Positions 25,764 to 39,200 of a stretch of DNA of 64,000 nucleotides are shown one piece after another. A program made the translations under genes and the position numbers. The stretch is taken from positions 14,362,249-14,426,248 of the forward strand of contig OY759223.1 in the NCBI GenBank assembly GCA_963662175.1. Reading direction: 5' to 3'. The first letter of the stretch is position 1; every line of letters begins with the position of its first letter. The notes below the pieces were generated by a model. That model was not told the DNA's origin. It ran no database searches and saw only the letters and a list, made by a program, of their open reading frames with translations. Origin of the DNA: Aradus depressus (lineage: Eukaryota; Arthropoda; Insecta; Hemiptera; Aradidae).

Positions 25764-25769
25764 AATAAA
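25764..25769 (+). terminator. Candidate poly(A) signal AATAAA of the BTBD17-like gene
   Basis: First AATAAA hexamer downstream of the stop codon at 25552-25554, about 210 bp into the presumed 3' UTR, followed by an A-rich run. Confidence 0.5.
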
Positions 25770-26629
25770 ACGAAAAAAAGGAATATCATTCAGTTAATAA
25801 TTTTAGTTACTGTTAGCGTTACGAGACCATAAAGTAAAAGTTTCTTATTGAGGTAGGTTAGTAAATGGTGTACTAACTCCTCTCAAAACATTGATCATTG
25901 AAAGTGGTCGATGTTCTTGGAACAGACACCCATTAACTCCCCTCATTATGGGGACTAATCTATTCTCAAACATACTCTTGAAATATAATAAAAAAAATAT
26001 TGCCAAAGTCTTACAATGATGATCCAATGGTAACTAGAATATAACTTTTACTGCAAAATTTGCAGATTATATTTAATATAATAAATTATCAAACTTCTTT
26101 TTAATGTCGGAAAAAAAGTACTTGGTGTTTATGTGTGCATAATTGTATTTATTTATATACATGTTAAAAAAAAATATTGTTATTGTTGTCAAATTTTATT
26201 AATGTAAACTTTATAACTGTATCGATGTGATATAATTTTTTTTGAAAAATTTAATTGTGATTTGTTTACCGTTATTTGATAAGAATTGAGTGAGTACCCT
26301 GATACTATTTGTTGCTGAATGCTATGCATCTTTGGGGTGCCACGATTTTTGTGGTGTATTTTTTGAGCATCATCTTAATAATAAGCGCAACTGTTCAATG
26401 ACGATCAAGACAAAGTTTGTTTGTCACTCAAATCGGTCAAGAATAACGCAGCTTTCTGTATTTCTGGAGAAATTACAGATATTGTAGCTCTGTGGGTCAT
26501 TATCAAGATACGATTCGAACCTAGAATTCGTATGGGCCCACAATTTCAAATCAATATTTCAGGCCCCAGAAATTATAATTTGTACAGGAGAGTTGAAATT
26601 TATGTTTATACAATTGGTTAAAATTAGGA

Positions 26630-27160
26630 TAATTTTTCTTTGAAACTATTCGAAGTAAAAATTTCGAAGAAATTTAGCACAGAGATAGAGTGTGGTGGCC
26701 CAATTATATACGTGAAGTCTATAATACAGAAAAGTTGAATTTTGATTCCGGGGGTTAATTTCAGGGGGTAAATTGGGAATTGAAAAAAATTTATTTTTTC
26801 AAGGGCATCATATTGGGTGTCAAATGAAAGCTTATTGAAGCACGAATTCAACAATATATATGATGTATTTTTTTAATGAATTTTTTTAAACTTTTTTTCT
26901 GTCCCCACTCTTATCACTAAAAGGATCGCGCAAAAAAATCTGAAAAAAATCATGAACATTGAGAATTAGGTGTGGATTGAGCCAAAATTATCAGGATTGA
27001 AAAGTTCTAGCGCGATCAATTGTTATAAACAATTTAATTGTTTATTTCCTATAACTGCTGAACCATTGGTTTAACTATTAATAATTTAACTGGGGGGCTG
27101 TAGGCACGGAACACTAATTGTGCAAATATAGTTTGCACTTGACCGATTTTTATATAGTAA
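26630..27160 (-). repeat. Second copy of the 410-bp dispersed element
   Basis: Shares AATTTAGCACAGAGATA, GTGTGGTGGCCCAATTATA and GCAAATATAGTTTGCACTTG with 14685-15095; somewhat longer. Confidence 0.6.
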
Positions 27161-27290
27161 ACGAAAATAAAATAAAATAAAAAAAGGGTGTACATGTACG
27201 GAAGTTTAAATTTAGCATCAAACTCAGTATGGTCTCATTGAATTGTATTAGTCGGTGTCAGTATTTTGGAGAGTTAACACCTTATAATAA

Positions 27291-27668
27291 TTGACGGGGT
27301 TAGAATGAAAATGGTCCAAGTGACATTTTTGAAAATTTTTCGTTAAGTGCCTAATCGGGTACAAAAAAAAGTTGGGGAAAAAAGTTGTACAAGTGAAATC
27401 CTAGCCAGTGCTGAGATGTAGTGGCAAATCACTTATATCATTTTGGTGACATGAAGAAGTAATTGAACATATCAATAGTGACATTGAAATTAATATTTTT
27501 ATTCAATTTTATGGTTTGCTAACATCAACTTTCACCATAAAATCAGAAGACAAAATATTTCCGGTTTCGATAAATTATAGATTTTTAAAATCAGTTAAGT
27601 AAGAACTTAATGCACAGTTTATTCAAAATTTTTAAAATGTCGCTTAGACAACTTTGATTCCCCGTCAA
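27291..27668. mobile_element. 378-bp MITE with TTGACGGGG termini
   Basis: Starts TTGACGGGGTTAGAATGAAA and ends CCCCGTCAA, with extended imperfect terminal inverted repeats (about 40 bp). A full second copy is at 51294-51678. Confidence 0.75.
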
Positions 27669-28367
27669 TTATTTGTTCAGTCTCTATAGTTTATACAGAA
27701 TTTTGGAGAATGAACAAGGGGTAAATACAAAATATTTCAGGAGAACCTGTATTGCTTCACTAAAAAGACCGACTGCAAGATCAACATTTTATTTTTTCTG
27801 ATACATGATATTTGTACAAGATTCTTTTCATATCATAAACCGTATAGCCTCGACCTTGTTTAATTTTATTTATTTTTACTAAATAAAAATTATTGTAATT
27901 TAACCAATTGTATAAAAATAAATTTCAAACTCTCTTGAAAAATAAATTTCAAACTCTCTTGCACAAATTATTACCTATACTTTTTGTTCTTAAAAATTGA
28001 AATTGGAGGGGTCGAAATATAGATTTGAATTTGTGGGCCCATACGGAATTACACTGCAGTCTGTTCTCACTCTCACAGGCCTAGGTAATAACACTATACT
28101 ATACTTCTCAACCAGAAAAGGCTCTTTAGGATTGTAATAGTAATCACTCAACTCGAGGTCCATTACCGTAGTACTGTCGAGAAAGATGTATAGCATCATC
28201 AATATTGTACAATATACATAGATGTATAAAAGAAAAGAAATGACTAATAAATGTTTTTATATTCTGTATATTTTATCCTCAATCCTCACGACAATTTTCT
28301 CTATAAATCCTTATTACCTGGTATAGTACAAAGCCGAGAAGAGAGAAGGCTCGACTACTAAGTTGTG

Positions 28368-28480
28368 ACTCATACCCGGGCTTTAACTACGAGGTCATAT
28401 CGCCTACTACCAGAGCGCTCTTTCTTCTCCTAAGTGGACAAGAAACTACAGTGGGAATCCTAAATTTTGCTACCGAGGTT
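28368..28480 (-). repeat. SINE 3' fragment
   Basis: GACTCATACCCGGGCTTTAA through AGAGCGCTCTTT, then degraded. Confidence 0.7.
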
Positions 28481-30063
28481 TATCCACTCTGTATATTTTA
28501 CTGATAGACTAAACATTCCTTTTTTCCGAGTAAAATTGATATTTGAACATTTATTTATATTAAATTTTAATTTGTTATTTTTATTCCAAAGTAAGATATT
28601 GTCTAGATCATTTTAATTTTTAATATTTCAGTACATTTTTTCATGAAGTCAGAAAAGGGTTTTAAAATATGCAAACAAATGATTTCCAAATTAGAAATTT
28701 TTATTAAAATACAAAATCTTATATTAAGTATACATATCTTTAAAGCTATTTACAAGAATATTTGCACAAAAAAAGAGAAAAAGAACTAAGTTCTAGACAT
28801 GTCATAACCTCTTAAGACATCGCATATCAGCTGAATAAAAAATTATATAAACATATAATTGGAAGTTGCAGCAACTTCAGTTTCTTATATTGCACTAACT
28901 ATAAATATGAATTCTTATTGTAGCATTAACGTGAAGCGCACATACATCACAATAACCACAGAAAGGCGCTGCACTATTTAGAATAAACTATTTGGCAACA
29001 TATATTTGAATATAAGTTCTGATCTAATATTTAAAAAAAAATGTTATATTAAAAAATAAGGAACTGAAACCAAAATTAAAAAAAAAAAAAATGGAGTTTG
29101 ACTCCCAAAAGCAATTGTTTACAATAACTAATACATATCAAATTACTCAACACAATTCCTACCTATTCAATAAAATGGGTACCAGTCAGATACTCGTAAA
29201 TAAACCATATTAAAGCGTTGTAATATAAGTAAACATATAACTGTATACGGCACACTATTCTACAATAAAATACTTCATATATAATTTAATAATTTTAACG
29301 AAAAATATTTATAAAATATTCAATTTTACGCTTTTACTTATAATATTAGTCAAATATTCAACTAAATATTGTTAACTTTAATGACAAAAAAGTATAAATA
29401 AATAAAAATATAAATACAACTGCTAGAAAATAGTTGCAATGAAAGGTATTCAATTTTATTCGCTTAATACAATATATTATCCTTATTAATAATAATAATA
29501 TTATTGATAGCTAGGAATTTGATCACCATGAACGTGAACTGACAATTAATTTGATTTCATAATTAATACAAAACAGAGAAATTAAGAATTGAGAAAATAT
29601 ATATATATATATATTTTCATTAAAATTAGTAATAACTGTGAAACCGGTGATTTGTGTCCCTCGATATCGTTTAAAAGGGTGGGCTTATCAACCCACGGCC
29701 TTCAAATGCAAACCCTGAATCATCTCCGTTTTATAGGAAATAATAGTGAAAAATTGTTTTTTTTTTATTCAATGGAGACTAAAAAGAAGGCAGGCGACAG
29801 AGGAGTGAGACGGGAGTGCAATGCTACTATAGGATGGGAAGATTGGCAACGCTGGACTGTTGTCAAGACAACATGACACTCTGCTCTCTTATCAGCCTTA
29901 AGCGAGGACCGAGGACATGATTCACTGGCTTGATTCTTGTATAGGAAGAGTATAATTTGAAGAATATCTCAGTATTTTAAATTTTGCAAATATTCGAATG
30001 TGTAACCCCATAGTCTTGCGACTCTGGTTTGTGGTAATTATTTTCAAGATTATAAGACATAGA

Positions 30064-30069
30064 TTTATT
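30064..30069 (-). terminator. Candidate poly(A) signal of the chimaerin gene
   Basis: Plus-strand TTTATT reads AATAAA on the minus strand, about 157 bp downstream of the chimaerin stop (30226-30228). Confidence 0.4.
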
Positions 30070-30225
30070 TCTATAATAATTATACATAAGACCGCAAAAG
30101 CCATTTTACAAGGCAATAAGAACACTTTCTTAGCAAACAAGGCCACAAATATGTCATTTCGATAACAGTTACCAAAAAATATACACTAAAACACAATAAA
30201 TACTGTTCATGGAGCTCTGTTTCTG

Positions 30226-33200
30226 TTAGCTGGGATACCTGAAGATGACCTCGGAATGCTGTATCAGGAGACATAGGGACTTGATCTCGCCAGACATATC
30301 TGGGATAGCACCTCCAGTACTTGCAGGGGGCATTAGTGTCGGCGCAAACACTGTGCTAAGGTTAAATGCGCTCATTTTATTCACAGCTTGATTTTCATCA
30401 ACCCTAGAAAAAAAAAAAAAATTTAATATTACTGAAATACTAATGTAAGGAGTAGCGGTCTGTACGTACATCAAGTATTTTTGTAAACTATTTGTTTTTA
30501 TCCATTTTGGGTTAAAGAAAAGACCACACATAGGAGGCGTCGACTCGCCTAGTGAGGTCAAGATTGCGGGTTCGAATTCCAGCAGTTAAAAAATCTTAAG
30601 CACGCCGTCCTTCGGATGGGATGTTAAGCGATGATCCCTAGTCTGTGCAATATCAGATACTTAAAGAGGCCTACACTAGGTGAATAAACCTAGGTAGACA
30701 AAATTTAGGTCTCCCAGAGTAGAGTCGGGCTAATATCCACCAGAGTGAAGAAAGAGCGCTCTGGTAGTAGGCGATATGACCTTGTATAATTAAAGCCCGG
30801 CATGAGTCATAATAACTAACTACTAGTTCTTAATTTTCTGCCTTCCTCTGATCTCCCTTCCTTTTGGCCAACTTCCCGGAAAATTAATAGGTGCTCTCCT
30901 ATTAGAGTTTTCAATGTAATAACATTTCTTGTCGATTCATTCTTTATATCGGTAGTTATTGAGGTTTTTGAGTTGAGGCTCCTCTGATTCGCCCTTCCCT
31001 TCGGCAGATTCCTCTGAAAATTATTAGGTATCGTCCTTATAGGGTTTTGAATTTATATATGAAATTTACCATGTTCACAGACACACACTAATTATTTTTT
31101 TTTCATTTTTAGAATCAGGGGGTCGGAAAACTCAACGTCGAATATCTAAACCGATTACATAACTTCCCCTATACTTTGTACAGCTGGGGAAGTAAAAAGA
31201 TCATAATATTCATAGGTCTATATATAATATATCATATATATAAAGCTGAAAATGTCTGTGCGTTGTACCGCTATAACTCACGAACGGCTTGATGGATTTG
31301 ATTAATTTTTTTTTTAAATTTGTTCGTCATCGTCTGTGGAAGGTTATAGGCGTATTAGTACCTCAATATCTGGTCCATCCCAGCATCCACCCACGCAATC
31401 TTTGTAACTCAAAAACCACTGCAATGATTAATGAGGAATCTTTTTGAATAGATAAGTTTTATCTACCGGAAGGTTAAGGTCTATTTTTTAATCAACCCCT
31501 GGTCCATCCCAGCATCCACTCACACAATCTTTGTAACTCGAAAACCATTGCAACGATTAATGAGAAATCTTTTTGAATAAATTAGTTTTAGCTCCAAATC
31601 TAGCGTTACTACAGTTGAAGGACTATAAGCCTTATTCCGTATGAATAATTGAAAATTATAACATCATGAATGTACTGTCGAGGAACTGAATAGCCTTATA
31701 GGAGATATTGGGAGAAAAGTCAAAGTTCCCCGGGCAACGCCGGGTATTACTGCTAGTATATTATATATATATTAACGGTCTGTAATTAGGGGTACCTGAA
31801 TAATAATGAATAAAAAATAATAAAGATATTAAGTACGGAGAGCTTGGGCATGAGGGGAGGGGAGAGAGCTTGTCTGGCGGAGGTGTTCACGTCTGTCTGT
31901 CCCCGAGTGTGCCTATCTGTCTGTCCAGGAAGTCCATCTTTCCCCATTTGCACAGAAATATGTCTCCATTCAGTCTGAAACAAGGAGACCTCAAAAGAAG
32001 ATGAGCAGAACATCTGTTCCAGAGATGCGCGGACCGTGCCAGGCAAATTTGGGATCAACCCGATTTGGAAGAAAGGAGGACAGCCCCAGACCAAGGGACA
32101 AGTAAATAAAATATTTTTTGTAGTATAGTATAAAAAAAAAAAATCATATAAATAAATTCTTAGTACCCCACAATTTTGAACCTCCACAAATGGCGCCCAA
32201 CATGGAGCCTTTAAATTTGCAAGGTACTATGGTGATTCACGCAACACTGGATCTGATGTTCTGTGATTTTCTGGGATCAGGCTGATTCGATGGCTGAACG
32301 GAGACATTTTTCTAGACAAATGGGGAAAGATACGACTTTCTGGACAGCGAGACATGAACCTGCTAGTTCAGCTTTTTTTCCCCTCCTTCCATGCCGAGAC
32401 CTTCTCAATTCAAAATTCATACTTTTCAATTTATTATTTTTTTAATGTATCTCCTAATATCCAGGTACCCCTACATATAGACCGTTACAGTATTGCTATC
32501 ATCTTACTTGGCAAGATGTGCTATGAGATACTTGAGTGTATTGTAGTGTGCTGGTGGAAGGAGAGACAGAGCATCCTTTGTGGCAATAATTTGCTGTCTG
32601 CTTGTTCCAAGCTCTAAAAAAATAAAATAATAAATAGTAAAAATATTACAGCACACAAAAGTAATAGAGCATAAGCAATATAAACTCTCACAAAAAAAAA
32701 AATTAAAAATGTTTTGAATAGTATAAGTTGTAACCAATATTTAAACTTCAACTAAAAATGTTTATGTTAGAGGAAACCCTTTACACGGAAACGGAATTTT
32801 ATACTCACTGTTCAAAAAGAATAATATACAATAAAGAATCTTGTTTCACATCCAAAAACATTATTTGATACAAAGCTTTCATTTTTATTTTTTGGGCAGA
32901 GTTCCTCCACACCTTAAAGGTCGGTCGAATGTACGTTATTGTTTTATTTATTCATTTATATATTTTTTATTTATTTATCTAGATTTTTTTATTTATTCAT
33001 CTATAATTGATTGATATATACATTTATTTAATAATTTTTTTTAAATATATTGTTATAGTTACATTTTTTTCTTTTTCTTTTCTATATCTCGCACATTGAG
33101 ACCTGAAAGGGACGTAAGAACGTCCCGAAGCATCGTGGGGATAAAGACACTTCGGAAGAGTTTTTTGAAAAATAGTTATCTTAATTTTTATTAAACTGAA

Positions 33201-36200
33201 AAATATGTCTACTTATTATAAATGTATCTATGTATTAATTTTTTTTATACTCATATATTTTTAAGTATTTATTTATTCAGTTTTTATTAATTTAATTTTA
33301 ATTTTTTTAATAGTTTTAAGCTATCCTACCCTAATGTATAAATTCTTTTGACGTATCCTATGTATTGGTTTAACAGAAATAAATTTATTATTATTATAAA
33401 ACCATTTCGAATCAGGAGGTCGGAAAAATAACAGATTACATAACTTTCCCTACACTTTGTATGGCTGGAGGATTAATATGTACTACCAATGCCCCAATCC
33501 ATTAACTCCTGAAATAGACCTATTTTTATTTGTTGGCGAATGGTCAATAGTTGAGAGATTCTACTTACGAACTGCATTTATAAGAAGAGGGTGGACTTCA
33601 TACGTCAGCAGAGGTATAGGAAGAAGTCTGAAGTACTGCTTTAGAATGCCAGCTACCACATTGATGTTGTCGTAGACAGAAGAAGTTATATCAGCATTTT
33701 CACCATCTGAAATAAACAAATTAGCTCTCAAGTCAAAGAGTAACTATACATTTACAATAATAATTGATAACAATTTCATTACACGACCCACTTAGGTTTT
33801 TTATCTGAGGTGAAAAAATCTTAAGCACGCCATCCTTCGCATGGGACGTTAACGTAAGCAAAAGTCCCCAGCCTGTACATTGTCAGATACTCGTTAAAGA
33901 CCCCTAACCTAGGTAGGCAATAGGACTCCCATAGTAGAGTCGTGCTCATGTCCACTAAAATGACGAAAGAGCACTCTGGTAATAGGCGACCTCGTAGTTA
34001 TCCGGTCATTAGCCACAATAACTATTTTCACCCAGACTGATTCCAGTTACAAACTTAAACATTCGCAGCCGTCGTAGAATAAAGGTACCTACAACTCAAA
34101 AATTGAATTTGTTGGGAAATCAACATTAAAGTTTTTGTTCTACACTTTTGACTACCTCCTCATTTAAACGCCACAACGAGTTTGTTCGCACATTTTGTGG
34201 TGGCACAAATTCGTGGTGGCGTTTAAATGAGGAGGTAGTCAAAAGTGTAGAACAAAAACTTTAAAGTTGATTTCCCAACAAATTCAATTTTTGAGTTGTA
34301 CCTTTATTCTATGACGAGAGCGATATACTATTTTTTATCCTGACTTTAAATCCATTATTGAATCTTCTCCTATCCCTTGGAAGGCAAGGCTCCGCTCCAA
34401 CCCAAACTTTTTTCCCCCAATGGTACGCAATTTTCTCATCAAATTCTGAACCAATGGATATATAATTTTAAAATACATACATTAAAAAGAAAAGGAAACA
34501 AAGAAAAATTAAACCAAAACAGAACCTATATATGTTTACTTGACTGTCTCGCTCTCTTTTCAACAATGATTTTGTTGAAGAAAAATAGTCAACATAAATA
34601 ACATCAATATTTTAAAATTAAGACAGATCGTTCGGTAAGCTCGCCCAATATCGAGGTTACCTATTGACATCCAAACCAAGTATCGAATAGTTCGTCGTGC
34701 GCCTTGCGAAAACGGAAGAACAGTGGGAGAACCCTCTCTTCCGCCAGGCCATCTTTTCTCCTTCCATCTTGTATAAATTTTTTGAAATGACACTACTCGC
34801 TCCACAGACCCAAATCAACAATTGCTACCAAAGACTCCAACTTGCGCACGATGACCAATTTGGTTCTTTTAATTACCTCTTTCGAGTGCTGTCCTTAAAG
34901 AGTCCATTTCATCTGCGAAGCCCGATATTCTGTAGATACCCTCCACTTCCAGTCCACGACTCTCCACCTCCTTGACACATTTGTCCACGACAAAGGGACG
35001 AACACTCTTCCTGGCCCGAACCAGGGTGGTGAGATCAACGCCAAACACGGATCTTGAAGACTTGAGCTCAGGGCAACAGTCAGGAGGCAGCTTTTCTGAA
35101 CACTTGGTATGAGCGCTGAATCCACAATCTAATCAGAAAAACAAAAATTCATTTGGGAAAAATAAGTTATTATTACTTTTTTGACGTGAAAACATTTGGT
35201 CAAACTTTCTTGTGTTACACAATACCGTCAGATTTCAATCGACAATAACTACGAAACTAATGATGCGATAACAACGGTTGAGGTCACAATGGATAGAGCA
35301 TGTCTGTACGTGTTTGTTGTGCAGTGTTTGTTTTGTCTGTGACGTTATCGAGTTAGTGTGGGCGCCGGCGGATGATTGTTGCGAATTAGCGTTGTGTAAA
35401 AGTAGAAATTAGTATAGCGTAATAACGCGTTTAGATAGGAAGTTGATTCGGGTGTCATCGTAAAGAGCTTGAGGAGCACTACTAGGAGGAGCACTACTTT
35501 AATTATATCATAAAAATAGATTATTATTCACGTACCTTCACATTTGACACCCTGTGCTGTAAAACCCCAAAGAAAATTTGAGCAGAATTCACACCAGTTA
35601 AGACCCTTGAAATTGTGAGATTTAAAATTATGTGGTTTATCATAGTGTACTTCTTCCTCTTCGGCGGATTTCAAGGGCTGGATCCGTCTCTTGTACCTGA
35701 ACAGTATGAAAAAATATATATAAATATTATTTAGTATAAACATTTTACTTAAAACATTACATGCAAATTCTTATATCTCGACAATTAAAAACTTCCAAAG
35801 TCTATAAAAGATCATTAGAAAAAAAAAAAAAAAAAATGTTATACTGAAATACATATCTGTGGATATAGTTGTAAACGGCTGCATCATAATAAAATAATGA
35901 TTTTATATATAATGGAAATATGCAGAGGTTATTGCATATAGTGAGAGAGAGAGAGCGAAAGAGCCTTTGTAAAAGAGGCTTAACCTTCTAAGGAAAATGT
36001 CGAGCGGTAACCTTTTAACTGACACTAAATCAGTGAATGACGAATTTCATTTAATGGCTAATTCACTGCCACATGTATTCAAATCAGATATAAATAAGTA
36101 AAAAAATATAAGTTCATATTAATTTTTAGATGAAATGTTAAAAAAAAAACGTCCTCGGTGAATCATCGACCTATCTGTATGAAAATCAATAAATGATCTC

Positions 36201-39200
36201 CATTTTCCCTTTGGTGGATTTCGTCAATTCACCTAGGCTAGTTAAACCCCCCATTAGCCTACTGAGTTCAAGATCGCGGGTTCGAAACCCGGCCGAGGTC
36301 CTTATCAGGGAGGTAAAAACCATAGAGTACGCCTTTCTACTGAAGGGACGTTAAGCGATGGTCGATGTCAGGTACTCGTTTAAGATCCCTACTCCCACAG
36401 TAGAGCTGGAAGGGATAAGAGCATTGGATGCTTAGGTCCATAGGTGTACTCATCCAGCCCTCCCAATAAATCTATCTAAGCCTCCAACTAATCCACATCT
36501 CTCCCATGGCTAATTTGACTGAGAATCAATAGATGTCTTTATGAGATTTTGGAGATGTAAAATAATAAATATTTGTTGAACTTTATCGAGAGTATGAATA
36601 TTTTGGGACATTACGAAAATTCTGCGCGACCATCGAATTGAGACCAATTTCGAAAAATTATGACTGGGAAAAACTGATTTCCTTCGTCATTTGATGTTTC
36701 AGCTAAGTTGGGTTCAATGCCAGTCTTCTGTTCAACGTTAGTCCTAAGTATCGTACTACTTTATAGAAGAGGCTTGAAAATAAAAATGTTTCCTACCGAA
36801 ACGTGAATGTTATGTTTTGCGATACGTCCCCATTGGTATATTTTTCTATGTAGAAATAAATATATTAAGACAGATCTCGGTGTTGTTACCTGGTGAGTGT
36901 GAGATAAGCAGGTGACTTCTCGTATTTAGCCACGTCGCACATGAGCTGTATATAGGAGCCAGCCTCCGCCTCAATGTGCATCGTCACGAGCCCATGGTGG
37001 ACCAGGTCAGAGAGACTGTCAAACCGCTTCTCACTCACGTAGTGTTGACCGTCGTAGAAGAGTCGATAGTGCTTCGTCTTACCTCGGAATCTAGGAGGCA
37101 TACAACGTAAATCAGGTGACCAAGTTCAGGGATCATTTTACACAAAAGGGCGCTTTAAGTTAGTGAGTTACTCCCTTCTAAGCCCAGTTTCAAACCCGGT
37201 CAAGGCCCTAAGGTTTTTAATCTGGGAAGTGAAAAAACCTTGAGCACTGGTTCCGAGCCTGTACCATGTCAGGTACTCGTTAAAGACCCCTGCCCTAGGT
37301 GAATAAAAATTTAGGACTCCCACAGTAGAGTTGGGCTCATGTCCACCAGAGTGACGAAAGAGCGCTCTGGTAGTAGGCGATATGACCTCGTAAAAGGAGT
37401 TAAAGCCCGGGCATGAGTTATAATAACTAACTAACGAGTCACAATTACTAAGTTCGGGGATCTCTCTATACCAAAGGGTTTTTAGGAATGTTTGCGAGTT
37501 GCTCCTTTCTCATTTTCTCTTTTTTCAAAATTATTCCTACGTAAGGAATCCAGCCTTCGCAATATATAAATAATATATATATTTATTATTTTTTCTTCTG
37601 TAATAATAATGAATTTATAGGAAAACGAGACAGTCGCTTAGTAAAATAACTTTGGAAAAATCCAGATAAGTATTAACTATTTTTTGGATTAAGTAAATCT
37701 AAAAAAAAGTAACGAAGAGTAATAAAACACAGAAATAAATAAATAATGATATAAATTTAGTTAATGATAGACAGTTTATTTATAATTCAATATTAACCAA
37801 AAGAACAAAAATAATAGCAAGGAAGGTAAAATGTAGGCTTCTCAGTCGCATAGGCTTGGGACCATCGCTTAACGTCCTATCCGAAGGACGGTGTGCTCAA
37901 GGTTTTTTCACGGCCGCGCTTCAAACCCGCGATCTTGAGCTCAGTAAGCAAGCACGCTACCTCTGAGCTACCGGTGCCCTCAATTAATTCTTGTGTAACT
38001 AAATAAAGTTAAAAATAAGTTATTTTACCTACTTTTGTTTACAAAGAATGTAAGTTTCCGAAATATATATAAAAAAACAAGTATTCAATTTACTTGACAA
38101 CTAACGAGAAACGAATTAAAATACATAAATTTGTTTTAGAAAGATCAATTAATACGAATGAAATAGCTTAGGAAAAAATAATCATTGAACATTTAACACT
38201 GACGGGATATCATAACAGGAAGCTGACAAATATAAATAAAATAGGATATGATGTGTAATATTTACATATATCAAGTATACTATTCTATTAGGTTAATTGT
38301 ACTTGAGGGACATCGAAAGCTATGATCACAATTCACTTTTCTAGGCGGCATGAAATTATAATGATGACCTTGAAAGGACAGTTATAATTGTAGTGACTCG
38401 AATTAAGAATTGAATACAGAACACTACTTACATTTCCTTCTGTCTAATTGCGCATTTATTTTTAATTTTATTTTTTAAATAACTCGCTCATTCATTTAAT
38501 ACTAACTATTTATTTTTGTACACGAATTAAGAATTAGAACAAGGAAAATGAGTGAACAAGATAACCAATCAGTGTTGCCAGGCCATAATTTTAAAATTCC
38601 CTTATAGTAAAACCAAACATTTCAAATTTCCCCAGTTTTTATTCTAACAAATTTTTTAATTTCTTTCCATCACTTTTAAATGGAGTCTAATACAAAAAAA
38701 ATGTAAATAAAAATTACTTATAATATTAATTGCTATCAATACAATCGATAGTGTGGAGTGACAACATCGCTACTGTTTAAAGTCCGAATACATTTCTGCT
38801 ATCTGTGTCGATAGAGTGGAAAGTCAATAAAATAAATTAAAACAAAGAACTTTTATATTGTCTAATTAAACAAAAATGTACAATTAAAGTACCGGTTTCC
38901 GTTTACGCCATAGTCAACACAATGTTCAAAAGTGACATTTAAGTTTGCTAAGTTGTCATATTTATACTATTCTCAAGTTGCCTGAGATTACCTAAGGTTG
39001 TGTTTATAGTATATACATATATGCCCCTATGGAAGTCCATGGTCTTGGAAAGTCCGTAACATTTACAAATATTTGACTTGCCAATAATATAATAAAATGA
39101 AGAAAATGGAATAATAAAATAAAAATATATAATAGTAAGAAATTAAAAAAAAACTAAAACTAAAGTATGGAGTTTATAGTATATACATATAAGAAATAAT

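Larger units (their letters stand above)
25555..30225. other. Convergent intergenic region BTBD17 / chimaerin
   Basis: Contains both 3' UTRs, a second copy of the 410-bp element (about 26630-27160), a MITE at 27291-27668 and a SINE fragment at 28368-28480. 28480-30060 is AT-rich with no gene seen. Confidence 0.6.

Noticed and set aside
27990..28202. 70-codon minus-strand ORF downstream of chimaerin
   Set aside because: Looks protein-like in places but has no recognisable domain or matching splice partners.
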